In this document: in pieces, positions 16,243 to 24,965 of the stretch
How positions within the stretch are numbered: the first letter of the stretch is position 1
How the letters are laid out: each line of letters opens with the position of its first letter
Source of the DNA: Mayfieldus sp038317345
Lineage (GTDB): Bacteria > Actinomycetota > Thermoleophilia > Solirubrobacterales > 70-9
Length of the DNA stretch: 64,000 nucleotides
Reading direction: 5' to 3'
Assembly (NCBI GenBank): GCA_038317345.1
Contig: JBBQBH010000001.1
Span: 1-64,000, forward strand
Notes under the pieces: model-generated
What the model was told of the DNA's origin: nothing
Seen by the model: the letters and a program-made list of their open reading frames with translations, nothing else
The model's database searches: none
Program-made: the position numbers and the translations under genes

Positions 16243-16893
16243 CTAGCCGACGTGGGCAATGTGCTCCCAACCCTTGACCGTGTTGCCGTCGGGCGGGATC
16301 GGGTTCTGCTTCAGGATTCGTGCCAGATGGACGACGTTGTGGGCCATCCAGGTCGAGGTCTTCTGCGTGTAGGGGTGGTCCTGTCCGTTCGCCTCCAAAA
16401 ACGACGGTCCCGGCCCCGCGTCGCCGACCCAGTAGGTGTCCGCGTTGGGCGGGATCGCAAAGCCGAGGTGGGTGAGGTTGAACAAGGTGGTCTCGGCGCA
16501 AGCGTGAGCGCCGTCCTCATTGCCGGTCACGATGACACCGCCGACCTTGTTGTACATCGGGTACTGGCCGGCCTCATTGGTCTCGTTGTAGGTGCCGTCG
16601 AGGCGTTCGATCACCATCTGGGCGACGCTGGAGCGCACGCCGAACCAGATCGACATCGCCATGATCAGGATGTCGGCGGCTTTGACCTTGTCGAGGATCT
16701 GCGGCCACTGGTCGCCGTCGCCCATATCGGAGACGACGCCGAAGGGGATCTTGAAGTCGATCGGGCGAATCACCTCCGACTTCACGTCCAGCTCGTCGAA
16801 GTGCGAGCGGACCATGTTGATCAACCCCTCGGTGTTGGACTCTTCGGGGGACTTCTTCAGGGTGCAATTGAGAAACAGCGCATTTAGTTCCAT
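16243..16893 (-). CDS. NAD(P)H-dependent FMN reductase / flavodoxin-like protein
   Basis: The 216-residue protein starts ALFLNCTLKKSPEESNTEGL, the phosphate-binding loop of flavodoxin-like FMN reductases, followed by DILIMAMSIWFGVRSSVAQM and a VGGVIVTGNEDGAHACAETTL segment lining the isoalloxazine. Such enzymes reduce quinones, chromate or flavins with NAD(P)H. No redox cysteine pair is evident. It is divergent from the secreted protein at 16972. Confidence 0.85.
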   Translation of the reverse strand: MELNALFLNCTLKKSPEESNTEGLINMVRSHFDELDVKSEVIRPIDFKIPFGVVSDMGDGDQWPQILDKVKAADILIMAMSIWFGVRSSVAQMVIERLDGTYNETNEAGQYPMYNKVGGVIVTGNEDGAHACAETTLFNLTHLGFAIPPNADTYWVGDAGPGPSFLEANGQDHPYTQKTSTWMAHNVVHLARILKQNPIPPDGNTVKGWEHIAHVG

Positions 16894-16971
16894 CGGGGAG
16901 TCCTATCAGCGGCCCCGCCCTTGACCCTCGGGAGCCGTGCCGACGGCCCGCCACGACTAGCATGCCGCCGC

Positions 16972-17697
16972 ATGCGTGACGCGATCAGACGGGCCCTGGC
17001 CTCACCGCCGCCGCGGGGCGCGGTTGTGGTCGTCGTCGTCGGTTTGCTGGTAACCCTGGCCGCGGTGCTGCTGTCGCGCACGCCCGGGGCATCGGGCACC
17101 GACATTGCCTACCAGGCCCACATCGACATTCCGGATTCCTCCCTGGTCCGGTTCGGAATCGGGGGCAACACGCAGATCGTCGACGGCAGGCTTTCGAAGA
17201 CCGCCGCTGACAAGACGTCGGGCGACCGGCTGTTCACGATCGAGACCTCGCTGCGCGCCAAGGCTCCGACCGGCGCCAAGATCGACTCGGTGCGCTGCCA
17301 GCTGCGGCTCCCGAAGGGGGTACATATGGGCCAGAGCGAAGGGCGCCGCGCCGCCTTCCCACGTCCGCTTGCGAACACGGCCGACGACGCGATCAAGGAT
17401 GGGGTGCCGGTTGACTTCCTCAACGATGGCACCGAGCAGGCTGGGGTCACATTGCGAAACGTCTTCTTCAAGTACGTGCGCGGGGGAAATCCTTCGGTCG
17501 GGTGGCCGCACCAGACCGCGGGCCAGCACGTTTGGCTATGGAAATACCCGAAGCCCGTCGCCAGGACCCGCGTCAACTTCGCCGCGATACTGATCGCTCG
17601 CGGCGGTGAGACGGTGCCGCTGGAGTGCAATCCGGAGGCGAAGTCCGGGACGGGGACGCAGCGCGCCACTGTTCGCACGGCGATCAAGCTGCACTGA
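16972..17697 (+). CDS. Secreted or membrane-anchored protein, unknown function
   Basis: From ATG 16972 the 241-residue protein has one N-terminal membrane span (VVVVVVGLLVTLAAVLL) after a basic stretch, then a beta-rich extracytoplasmic domain with DSVRCQLRLPKG, TLRNVFFKYVRGG and a second cysteine in VPLECNPEA, which could pair with the first. I do not recognise the family. It precedes ccdA by 46 bases and may be co-transcribed, which would fit an extracytoplasmic disulfide protein, but that is only context. Confidence 0.55.
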   Translation: MRDAIRRALASPPPRGAVVVVVVGLLVTLAAVLLSRTPGASGTDIAYQAHIDIPDSSLVRFGIGGNTQIVDGRLSKTAADKTSGDRLFTIETSLRAKAPTGAKIDSVRCQLRLPKGVHMGQSEGRRAAFPRPLANTADDAIKDGVPVDFLNDGTEQAGVTLRNVFFKYVRGGNPSVGWPHQTAGQHVWLWKYPKPVARTRVNFAAILIARGGETVPLECNPEAKSGTGTQRATVRTAIKLH

Positions 17698-17743
17698 GGT
17701 CCTGCGGCTGCGCCCGAACAGACTGCTGTAGCTTCGAGGCAAG

Positions 17744-18490
17744 ATGTCCACCGATCCCGCAGTAGGAGTGGGCGTGCTGGCGGCGCTGTGGGCAGGAATG
17801 GTGTCGTTCCTCTCCCCCTGCGTGTTGCCGCTGGTGCCCGGCTACCTGTCGGCCGTGACCGGCGTCTCGGTCGGGGAGCTGGAGGATGCGGGTTGGAGGC
17901 GGGTGCTGGTGCCGAGCCTGCTCTTCGTCGCCAGCTTCTCGACAATCTTCATCCTCCTCGGGCTGACCGCCACCGGGTTGGGGTCGACCCTCAGCGACCA
18001 TCAGCCGCTGCTTGAAAAGATCTCCGGCGCCCTGATCATCGCCATGGGCCTGGTTTTCGTCGCCTCGCCCTTCGTGCCGATGCTGAACCGAGAGTGGCAC
18101 GCCGACGCCCTGATGAGCCGTGCCGGCAAGGGCGGGCCACTGATAGCCGGTGCGGCGTTCGGGGTCGCCTGGACACCATGCATCGGTCCAACCCTCGGGG
18201 CGATTCTCTCCGCCGCAGCGCTCACCGACTCGGCCGGCCGCGGGGCCCTTCTACTCGCCGTCTACTCGGCTGGCCTGGCGATCCCCTTCCTGCTCACTGC
18301 CGTCGCCTTCTCCCGCATGACCGCCGCCTTTGACGTGGTCAAACGCCACTACCCGCTGATCATCGCCACCGGAGGTGTGATCCTGATCGCGATGGGCGTG
18401 CTGATCTGGACTGGCGAGTTCTTCCACCTCAACGTCGAAGCGCAGAAGTGGCTCAGCCGGCTTGGCCTGGACTTCTGGAACAGCGTCTGA
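17744..18490 (+). CDS. ccdA: Cytochrome c biogenesis protein CcdA (DsbD transmembrane domain family)
   Basis: The 248-residue six-helix membrane protein carries electrons from cytoplasmic thioredoxin to extracytoplasmic thiol proteins. Both redox-active helices are recognisable: MVSFLSPCVLPLVPGYLSAV and GVAWTPCIGPTLGAILS, each with a Pro-flanked cysteine. No fused thioredoxin domain is present. No cytochrome c maturation partners lie nearby. Confidence 0.93.
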   Translation: MSTDPAVGVGVLAALWAGMVSFLSPCVLPLVPGYLSAVTGVSVGELEDAGWRRVLVPSLLFVASFSTIFILLGLTATGLGSTLSDHQPLLEKISGALIIAMGLVFVASPFVPMLNREWHADALMSRAGKGGPLIAGAAFGVAWTPCIGPTLGAILSAAALTDSAGRGALLLAVYSAGLAIPFLLTAVAFSRMTAAFDVVKRHYPLIIATGGVILIAMGVLIWTGEFFHLNVEAQKWLSRLGLDFWNSV

Positions 18491-18767
18491 GCTAAGGAGG
18501 AGAGCGGGTAGCGGTCGCCGAGCCGGAAGCCGCCCTTGTGGCGACGCTCGGAGCCGATGATCCGCACCGGGGGCGTAGAGACCTGAATCGGGCTCTCGCC
18601 GGAGGCGGCGGTGGGCCGCTGGTGCATACGGGTGCTGTGCTGGTGTCCCGTTCGCGTCTTCCTCGGTGCCATACCTCTTGGTTCGGCACCAAGCACCGCC
18701 TCCCCAAGGGCCAACCACGAGGAAGACCGAGTAGCGCCGAGGCGCGGCGCCAAGAAATGAGTAGCGG
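18491..18767. other. Gap after ccdA
   Basis: No convincing gene. A minus-strand frame from an ATG at 18672 (reading MAPRKTRTGHQHST) runs into the ccdA 3' end antisense and lacks a well-placed ribosome site. A TAAGGAGG at 18494 is not followed by a usable start. Confidence 0.4.
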
Positions 18768-19034
18768 TTAGTGCTCGACCTCGAGCGGCACGCCGACCGC
18801 CTCGGTCTCTTCGAGCTCCGCGCCGTCGCCCTCCTCTGAGCAGACGATCCGAAACCGGCCGGTTCCGAGTGCCGGATCGGCGATCAGCGGCAGTCCGCGG
18901 ATCTCCTCCCAGCCGAGGCGCTCCAGCTCGAACGGGTTCATCCGCACCTCGGAGGCCGGGAACGGGCAGTTGGCGTTGTGCTGGTCGATCGCCCGCGAGA
19001 TCGCTTCGAGGTTCTGGGCCTCGTTGGAGCTCAC
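18768..19034 (-). CDS. Small conserved-looking acidic protein, unknown function
   Basis: From the GTG at 19034, preceded by CTGGGAGCT as a ribosome site, the 88-residue protein reads SSNEAQNLEAISRAIDQHNA, then a segment with NPFELERLGWEEIRGLPL and an acidic C-terminus. It has one cysteine in NANCPF and one near the end. It is strand-rich in prediction by eye and soluble. It is divergent from dinB across 51 bases. The longer frame upstream overlaps dinB antisense and is rejected. Confidence 0.6.
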   Translation of the reverse strand: MSSNEAQNLEAISRAIDQHNANCPFPASEVRMNPFELERLGWEEIRGLPLIADPALGTGRFRIVCSEEGDGAELEETEAVGVPLEVEH

Positions 19035-19085
19035 AGCTCCCAGTTTAGGACCGCTGCTGTCCCCCACGCTGCATAGTCTGGACCG

Positions 19086-20159
19086 ATGAGCCGGGTCATC
19101 GCCCATGTCGATATGGACGCGTTCTTCGTCTCGGTCGAGCTGCTGCGCCGGCCCGAACTGCAGGGTCGTCCGGTCGTCGTCGCCACCGGAACCGATCCGA
19201 GCGCCCGTGGTGTGGTGATGGCGGCCAATTACGAAGCGCGGCGATTTGGAGTCCACTCGGCTCTGCCGCTGGCCATCGCCCACCGCCGATGCCCGCAGAT
19301 GGTGTTGGTCCCCCGCGACATGTCGCGCTACAGCGACGTCTCGCGCGGTGTCATGGAGCTTCTTCGCCGCTACAGCGACGCGGTCGAAGTCGCCGGCCTC
19401 GACGAGGCCTATCTGGATCTCTCCGACTCACCGGCGCCGAAGGCGCGCGGCCGCCGCCTGAAAGCCGAGATGCTCGACGAGACGGGGCTCGTCTGCTCGG
19501 TCGGGATCGCGCCCAACAAGTTGGTCGCCAAGATCGCCTCCGACCTCGACAAGCCCGACGGTTTCTGCGTGCTCAGCTCGGAGATGATGCTGGAGGCGGT
19601 CGGCGGTCGGCCGGCCAGCCTGATCCCGGGGGTCGGGCCGAAGACGTACGAGCGCCTCCAGCGCGGCGGGATCCGCACCGTCGCCGAATTGGCCGCCGCC
19701 GAGCCGGCGGTCCTGCAGGCTGCGCTGGGACGGGGCGGGTTGGACCTGCACCAACGCGCGCGGGGGATCGACGAGCGCCCGCTCGAGACCAGCCGCCGGC
19801 GCAAGTCCGAAAGTCGCGAGACGACCTTCGCCACCGATGTCGCCGACGTCGCGACCCTGCGCGAGACTCTCGAGCGGCTCGCGCGCGACGTCTGCGACGG
19901 ACTCGCGCGGGAGGACATCCGCGGGCGCACGATCACGGTGAAGCTGCGCTTGGCCCCGTTCAGAACCCGCACCCGCTCACAGACGCTTCCGCAGGCGACT
20001 CGAGACCCCGACTCGGTCTCCGCGATCGCCCGCGAGTTGCTGGACCGCTTCGAGCTTGACTCGCCCGTGCGCCTGGTGGGCGTGGGAATCAGTTCCCTGG
20101 AACGCGAAGCCGGTGACCAGCCGGCGGAATCTGCGCCGGAGCTTGCACTTCCGATTTAG
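19086..20159 (+). CDS. dinB: DNA polymerase IV (Y-family)
   Basis: The translesion polymerase of 357 residues begins with HVDMDAFFVSVE (metal ligand Asp9) and has the second catalytic pair in GLDEAYLDLS (Asp106, Glu107). Palm, fingers, thumb with the helix-hairpin-helix (SLIPGVGPKTYERLQRGG) and the little finger (RRRKSESRETTF ... RGRTITVKLRLAPF) follow in the usual order. The C-terminus ends ELALPI, a weak version of a beta-clamp-binding peptide. An LexA box was not identified upstream. Confidence 0.95.
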   Translation: MSRVIAHVDMDAFFVSVELLRRPELQGRPVVVATGTDPSARGVVMAANYEARRFGVHSALPLAIAHRRCPQMVLVPRDMSRYSDVSRGVMELLRRYSDAVEVAGLDEAYLDLSDSPAPKARGRRLKAEMLDETGLVCSVGIAPNKLVAKIASDLDKPDGFCVLSSEMMLEAVGGRPASLIPGVGPKTYERLQRGGIRTVAELAAAEPAVLQAALGRGGLDLHQRARGIDERPLETSRRRKSESRETTFATDVADVATLRETLERLARDVCDGLAREDIRGRTITVKLRLAPFRTRTRSQTLPQATRDPDSVSAIARELLDRFELDSPVRLVGVGISSLEREAGDQPAESAPELALPI

Positions 20160-20197
20160 CGGCAGTCGGCACCCGCAAAATGAGATGATCCCTTGCG

Positions 20198-21685
20198 ATG
20201 GGCAACGATCGACTCAGCGGGCTGGACACCACGTTCCTGCACCTGGAGCGCGACGGTGCGCACATGCACGTTGCGTCAACGATCATCTTCGAGGGGCCCC
20301 CGCCCAGTCACGACGAGTTCCGTGACCACATCGATTCGCGGCTGCACCTGGTGCCGCGCTTTCGCCAGAAGCTGCGCTTCGTCCCCTTCGGCCAGGGGCG
20401 CCCGGTCTGGGTCGACGACCCGCACCTGAACCTCGAGTACCACGTTCGCCGCACCGCGCTTCCACCCCCCGGCTCCGAGGAGCAGCTGCGCAACCTTGGC
20501 GCACGGATCTTCTCCCAGCAGATCGATCGCTCAAAGCCGCTCTGGGAGCTGTGGCTGGCCGAGGGCCTCGAAGGGGACCGCTTCGCGATCATCGGCAAGA
20601 CCCATCATGCATTGGTAGACGGCGTCTCCGGGGTTGACATAACCCACGTCCTCTACGACGCCGCCCGCGAGCCGACCGGCTCGGCGGACTCCGGTCCGGA
20701 GTGGCTGCCCCGCCCCGAGCCCAACGGGGCCAAGCTGCTCGCCGACGCGCTGCTGGAGCGAGCGACGAGCCCGCGCGAGATCGTCCGTGGAGCGCGAGCG
20801 GTCCTGCGCGGCCCGCGGCGCATCGCCTCACAGCTGAGGGACGGGCTCGCGGCGACCGGCAAGATGGTCGGCGCCGGACTCTCGGCTCCCCCCTCCCCAC
20901 TGAACGTGGAGATCGGTGGGCACCGACGCTTTGCATGGGTGACCTCAGACCTGGGCGAGGTCAAGCGGATCAAGAACGAGCTTGGTGGGACTGTCAACGA
21001 CGTTGTCCTGGCGGCCGTGAGCGGGGCGCTGGGCCGCTACCTGCGGGCCCGCGGCTTCGACACCAGCGAGATGGAGCTGCGGGCGATGGTCCCGGTCAGC
21101 GTTCGCGCCGACGAGGAGCACGGCGCCCTCGGCAACCGCGTCGCCGCGATCATGGCGCCGCTGCCGGTCTGGTCCGAGGACCCGGTCGAGACCCTGCATC
21201 TGATCAGCGAAACGATGGGAGACCTGAAGGGCTCCGGGCAGGCGGTCGGAGCCGAGATCCTCACCGGTCTCGCCGACTTCGCGCCGCCCACGATCGCCTC
21301 TCAGGCAGCGCGCCTGCAATCGGCGCAGCGCTTCTTCAACCTCGTCGTCACCAACATCCCCGGGCCGCAGATCCCGCTTTATGTGCTCGGCCGCAAGATG
21401 CTGGCGCTGTTCCCGATGGTGCCGCTGGCCCAGAACCAGGCGGTCTGCGTGGGGATCATGTCCTACAACGGCAACTTGCACTTCGGGTTGATCGGCGACT
21501 ACGACGCGATGTCCGACCTCGGCAGCCTGGCGCTCGACCTCGAGGCCGCGATCGACGAACTCTCCGCCGCGGCCCCGGAGCACAAGAAAGCCGCCAAAGC
21601 GAAGAAGGCAAAGGCGGCCGCCGAGGCGGGGAAGAACGGCGCCAAGAGCAAGAACGGCTCGGCGAAGGCCAGCGCCAAGCGCTAG
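20198..21685 (+). CDS. Wax ester synthase / diacylglycerol acyltransferase (WS/DGAT)
   Basis: The 495-residue enzyme transfers acyl groups from acyl-CoA to alcohols or diacylglycerol for storage lipid. The catalytic HHALVDGVSG (His136, His137, Asp141) is intact, the N-terminus LSGLDTTFLHLERDGAHMHV is typical, and the C-terminal NIPGPQIPLYVLGRKM motif region is present. The last 35 residues are an unusual Lys/Ala-rich tail (HKKAAKAKKAKAAAEAGKNG and on), which resembles histone-like tails and may bind membrane phosphates or nucleic acid. It converges with the YdjC gene with one base between stops. Confidence 0.92.
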   Translation: MGNDRLSGLDTTFLHLERDGAHMHVASTIIFEGPPPSHDEFRDHIDSRLHLVPRFRQKLRFVPFGQGRPVWVDDPHLNLEYHVRRTALPPPGSEEQLRNLGARIFSQQIDRSKPLWELWLAEGLEGDRFAIIGKTHHALVDGVSGVDITHVLYDAAREPTGSADSGPEWLPRPEPNGAKLLADALLERATSPREIVRGARAVLRGPRRIASQLRDGLAATGKMVGAGLSAPPSPLNVEIGGHRRFAWVTSDLGEVKRIKNELGGTVNDVVLAAVSGALGRYLRARGFDTSEMELRAMVPVSVRADEEHGALGNRVAAIMAPLPVWSEDPVETLHLISETMGDLKGSGQAVGAEILTGLADFAPPTIASQAARLQSAQRFFNLVVTNIPGPQIPLYVLGRKMLALFPMVPLAQNQAVCVGIMSYNGNLHFGLIGDYDAMSDLGSLALDLEAAIDELSAAAPEHKKAAKAKKAKAAAEAGKNGAKSKNGSAKASAKR

Positions 21686-21686
21686 G

Positions 21687-22385
21687 TCAGCTCGCCGCCG
21701 CGCCGCCGAGTGCGACACGATGGGTCGCTCGGGCGCTGGCCAGGGTCTGATCGCCCGTGAGCCGTAACAGCAGGGCGAGATCCTCCTCACGCCCACTGTC
21801 ATAACTTGAATCGCCGCCGGGGTCGCTGTGGCCTGGATGGACGGCCCACTCCGTCGTCCCCCACGGCATCGCCTCCTCCTCGATCGCCTCGACCAGCAAT
21901 TGCGGCAGCGCCGGCTCGCCCTCGTGCATGCGCCCGATGAGGCGATCCGCGGATGGGATTCGCCGCTCCTCGAGCCGGAAGCGATGGTCCTCCCCCACCG
22001 CCCGCATCGGCACCCGCAACTCCAGTGCCAGGTCCTCGGCCGCAGTGGCGATCGGCAGCGCCGCATGGCAGTGGTGGTGGCCGTCGATGTACGCCGGCGG
22101 GACCCCGAAGAGTTGCGTGAAGGCAGTGGCCTGTCGGCGCGGCGCCTCCATCAGCTGGTCATGGTCTGCACCCTTCGGCAGCTCGAGGTGCAACCCGATC
22201 TCGACCCCGCAATCGAGCAGGGGTGCGGGCTCACACGCCGGTCGCAGCACCAGGACGCTGACCGCGTCCACCGCTCCAGCTCTGGCCGCCTCCTCGGTCC
22301 CTGCGTTGTAGCGCGGCGAGTAGCCCCAATCATCGGCGGTGATGATCAGCTGCCCGGCTCGGTCTGAGGGCTCTGTCACGTGCAT
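21687..22385 (-). CDS. ChbG/YdjC-family carbohydrate deacetylase
   Basis: The 232-residue protein from ATG 22385 (CGGAG just upstream) shows LIITADDWGYSPRYNAGTEE, with the Asp pair that binds the metal, and YIDGHHHCHA with the ligand histidines; EIGLHLELPKG is a third family motif. These enzymes remove acetyl groups from chitooligosaccharides or other N-acetyl sugars. The frame extends further upstream but would then overlap the divergent membrane gene. Confidence 0.88.
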   Translation of the reverse strand: MHVTEPSDRAGQLIITADDWGYSPRYNAGTEEAARAGAVDAVSVLVLRPACEPAPLLDCGVEIGLHLELPKGADHDQLMEAPRRQATAFTQLFGVPPAYIDGHHHCHAALPIATAAEDLALELRVPMRAVGEDHRFRLEERRIPSADRLIGRMHEGEPALPQLLVEAIEEEAMPWGTTEWAVHPGHSDPGGDSSYDSGREEDLALLLRLTGDQTLASARATHRVALGGAAAS

Positions 22386-22485
22386 CTCCGATTGTCCACC
22401 TTCAACAGCATGCTCGGCAACGCCGACGGACGGACAGAGGCCATCACTCCTTGAGACAGCGGGCGGAGTGGTCGAGTATCTGCCT

Positions 22486-23142
22486 ATGAACCGCGCCGAT
22501 CCGACGCAACGCAGTTTCATCACCGTCGTAGTGCTGGTTCTCTGCGGGGCGGCCGTGCTCGCGATCGGAGAGATCCTCAGCGGGAGCGGGCTCGACGGAA
22601 CCAGCGCTCAGGTACTGATCAGCGCTGCAGCGTTCAGCTTCTTTCTCCTCGTCGGGATGGCCGGTCAGTCGCTTACCGTGAAGCGCCCGCAGGTCAGTTG
22701 GATAGGCCTGTTCACGATCGTGGTAGCCGCCCTGGGGTTCATCGCCACGCTGATCGCAACCTGGAAGGGCGGCGACGACAACGGCGCCAACAGGGCGGCT
22801 GGAGTGATGGCCCTGGCGTCGCTGGCGCTGGGGCACAGCTCGTTGCTGCTCCGGGCCCACCGTCCGGACGACACCGACCTGGTGACATTGGTGAGCGGCG
22901 GCACGATCCTGGCGGTCTGTCTGTTGGCAGCTCTGATCTCGCTGAACATCCTCAACCACGGCGATGATTCCTGGCAGGGAATCGCCGCGCTCGCGGTCCT
23001 CTACGCACTCGGGACGCTTCTGATGCCGTGGTGCGTCGGCTCGGGCACACGGGCGCAACCGTTGCCGGACCGGAGGCGACCCCGACCCCGGCAGCACCGG
23101 AGCCGGTCACCCAACGCGCCGCGACCCCTGCGGTGGACGTGA
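22486..23142 (+). CDS. Multi-span membrane protein; C-terminus uncertain
   Basis: From ATG 22486 the first 185 residues hold five to six hydrophobic segments (SFITVVVLVLCGAAVLAIGE; VLISAAAFSFFLLVGMAG; LFTIVVAALGFIATLIA and more) with no recognised family. After MPWCVGSG the frame becomes Arg/Pro-rich without structure until a TGA that overlaps the GNAT start (GTGA). From 23028 the alternative frame reads as a natural Ala/Pro/Thr linker leading into the GNAT domain, so the end of this gene may be affected by a frameshift. Confidence 0.6.
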   Translation: MNRADPTQRSFITVVVLVLCGAAVLAIGEILSGSGLDGTSAQVLISAAAFSFFLLVGMAGQSLTVKRPQVSWIGLFTIVVAALGFIATLIATWKGGDDNGANRAAGVMALASLALGHSSLLLRAHRPDDTDLVTLVSGGTILAVCLLAALISLNILNHGDDSWQGIAALAVLYALGTLLMPWCVGSGTRAQPLPDRRRPRPRQHRSRSPNAPRPLRWT

Positions 23143-23630
23143 CGGTCCGCAACGCTTACGCCGCTGACGCCGAGGCGATCGCCGCGATCTACAACCAGGG
23201 GATCGAGGAGCGACAGGCGACCTTCCAGACGCGGCCTCACGATCCCGGCGAGCTGGAGCTGAAGACCGAGCAGCTCGGCGGGCAGCTACTCGTCGCCGAG
23301 CACGACGGCCGCGTCGTCGGTTGGGCGGGTTGGAGCGGATACGACGATCGCGCCGACTACTACGCCGGGATCGCCGAGTGCGCCGTCTACGTCGGCCGCG
23401 ACGCTCGCGGGCAGGGTGTCGGGGCCGCCCTGCTCAACAGCCTGGCCGACGAGGCGTCGAAGTTCGGCGTCCACAAGCTGGTCGCCAAGATCTTCACCAG
23501 CAACGAGCCGAGCGTCGTCCTCTTTCGCCGCTGCGGCTTTCGCGAGGTCGGAACGCACATGCGCCACGGCCAACTCGATGGCCAGTGGAAGGACGTGCTG
23601 GTCATGGAGCGCTCGCTCCCCAAGGCCTGA
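23139..23630 (+). CDS. GNAT-family N-acetyltransferase (phosphinothricin acetyltransferase-like)
   Basis: The 163-residue domain begins VTVRNAYAADAEAIAAIYNQ and has GIEERQATFQTRP, the acetyl-CoA pyrophosphate loop VGRDARGQGVGAALLNSLAD, and FRRCGFREVGTHMRHG, all typical of the Pat/Bar-type amino-acid or antibiotic acetylases. Substrate unknown. The start could be the GTG at 23139 overlapping the previous stop, or a GTG at 23028 adding a 37-residue Ala/Pro-rich leader. Confidence 0.82.
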   Translation: MTVRNAYAADAEAIAAIYNQGIEERQATFQTRPHDPGELELKTEQLGGQLLVAEHDGRVVGWAGWSGYDDRADYYAGIAECAVYVGRDARGQGVGAALLNSLADEASKFGVHKLVAKIFTSNEPSVVLFRRCGFREVGTHMRHGQLDGQWKDVLVMERSLPKA

Positions 23631-23714
23631 TCGCCGCCTCGGCACCGGACATCGGGGTTTGGATCCCCTCGCTGCGGGAAGCCTCATCTTGAACGACCAA
23701 GGAAGGAAGCCTCA

Positions 23715-23984
23715 ATGTCGACCCTCGCAGTCATCTTGATCGTCGTCGCAGCCGTGATCGCTTTGATGCTGGTGCTGTCGGTAATAAACCAGGCCCGCCG
23801 CAGACGCCAGCAGGCGCATCTGCAGACAGAGGCGAAGCGCGACGACGCTGTCCATCATCGCGAGGAAGCCGAACGTAGCCGCACCGAAGCGGCGGTCGCC
23901 GCCGAGCGCGCTAGGCGACAGGCCACCGAGGCGGAGCTGCACGAGGAGCGGGCCGCAGCGCGTGAGCGCGAGCTCAAGGACTAG
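23715..23984 (+). CDS. Small single-span membrane protein with coiled coil
   Basis: An 89-residue protein with a good ribosome site (AAGGAAGG). One membrane helix (LAVILIVVAAVIALMLVLSV) is followed by a highly charged Ala/Glu/Arg heptad region to the end. The architecture resembles small stress or scaffold proteins, but no family can be named. It lies 9 bases before the DUF4235 gene. Confidence 0.65.
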   Translation: MSTLAVILIVVAAVIALMLVLSVINQARRRRQQAHLQTEAKRDDAVHHREEAERSRTEAAVAAERARRQATEAELHEERAAARERELKD

Positions 23985-23993
23985 TTTCAGTCG

Positions 23994-24272
23994 ATGGCAC
24001 GTGTCCTCTTCGCGCCGCTCAGCATCGCTGCGGGCCTGATCGCCGGCCTACTGGGCCGCAAGCTGTTCGAGAGCGCCTGGGGCCTGATCGACGATCAGGA
24101 GCCGCCCGACGCCGAGGATCGCGAGATCGCGTGGCCAAAGCTGATCGCCGCCCTCGTGATCGAGGGAGCGATCTTCCGCCTGGTCAAGGGATTGGTCGAC
24201 CACGGCGCCCGCCACTACTTCGAGCGGGCAACCGGTACCTGGCCCGGCGAAGAAGCGCCGAAGGCCGGATAG
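23994..24272 (+). CDS. DUF4235 family membrane protein
   Basis: The 92-residue protein has two hydrophobic segments (LFAPLSIAAGLIAGLLGRKLF; LIAALVIEGAIFRLVKGLVD) bracketing an acidic PPDAEDREIAW loop, and ends in the RATGTWPGEE motif typical of DUF4235. These are common small actinobacterial membrane proteins of unknown role, often near stress genes. Confidence 0.8.
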   Translation: MARVLFAPLSIAAGLIAGLLGRKLFESAWGLIDDQEPPDAEDREIAWPKLIAALVIEGAIFRLVKGLVDHGARHYFERATGTWPGEEAPKAG

Positions 24273-24296
24273 GCGTCAAACCGCGATCATGCGCTG

Positions 24297-24953
24297 ATGA
24301 TCGAGGCGGTCGCCTTTGACCTCGACGGCACCCTGATCGAGTCCGAACGGCGCTGGGAGGCGGCGCGGCAGGAGGTGACCGAGGGCGCCGGTGGACGCTG
24401 GCGCGACGACGCCCAACCTTCGATGATGGGCCTCAGCACGCCGGAGTGGATCGCCTACATGCAGCAAGAGCTCGGCGTGGCCCTGGAAGCGGATGAGATC
24501 CGCAAGCGGGTGCTCGAGCAGATCAGGGACTCGTATCGCGAGCAACTTCCCCTGATCGATGGCGCGGATGAAGCGGTTCGAAGGTTGGCCGTCCGCTGGC
24601 CGCTTGCCGTCGCCTCCTCCTCGCCGCGAGAGCTGATCGAGCTGGTGCTGGAGCTGGCTGGGCTCGGGGGATTCTTTGAGGTGGTGATCTCTTCTGAGGA
24701 GGTCCCGCGGGGAAAGCCCGCGCCGGATGTCTACCTGCGGGCCTGTGAGATGCTCGGTTCGGGACCGTCCCACACGGCCGCAATCGAGGATTCGGGGGCC
24801 GGGGTGCGCTCCGCGGTCGCAGCAGGGATGCCGGTGGTGTTGATCCCGGGCACCGAGTTCCCGCCCGACCCTGCGCTGCTCGAGGAGGCCGACCTCGTCC
24901 TCGACTCGATCAAGCAGCTCGACGTCGACGCGGTCGCAGCGCTGGGTGCCTAG
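24297..24953 (+). CDS. HAD-superfamily phosphatase (beta-phosphoglucomutase-like)
   Basis: The 218-residue enzyme has motif I FDLDGTLIES (Asp8, Asp10), motif II VASSSPREL, the motif III lysine in RGKPAPDVYL, and motif IV IEDSGAGVRSA. The helical cap between motifs I and II is that of the phosphoglucomutase/phosphoglycolate phosphatase group. The substrate is a small phosphorylated compound, not identifiable further. Confidence 0.9.
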   Translation: MIEAVAFDLDGTLIESERRWEAARQEVTEGAGGRWRDDAQPSMMGLSTPEWIAYMQQELGVALEADEIRKRVLEQIRDSYREQLPLIDGADEAVRRLAVRWPLAVASSSPRELIELVLELAGLGGFFEVVISSEEVPRGKPAPDVYLRACEMLGSGPSHTAAIEDSGAGVRSAVAAGMPVVLIPGTEFPPDPALLEEADLVLDSIKQLDVDAVAALGA

Positions 24954-24965
24954 GCGTCGGCCTGC

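Noticed and set aside
18349..18753. 134-codon minus-strand frame after ccdA
   Set aside because: Most of it is antisense to ccdA; the free part has no good ribosome site and no known motif.
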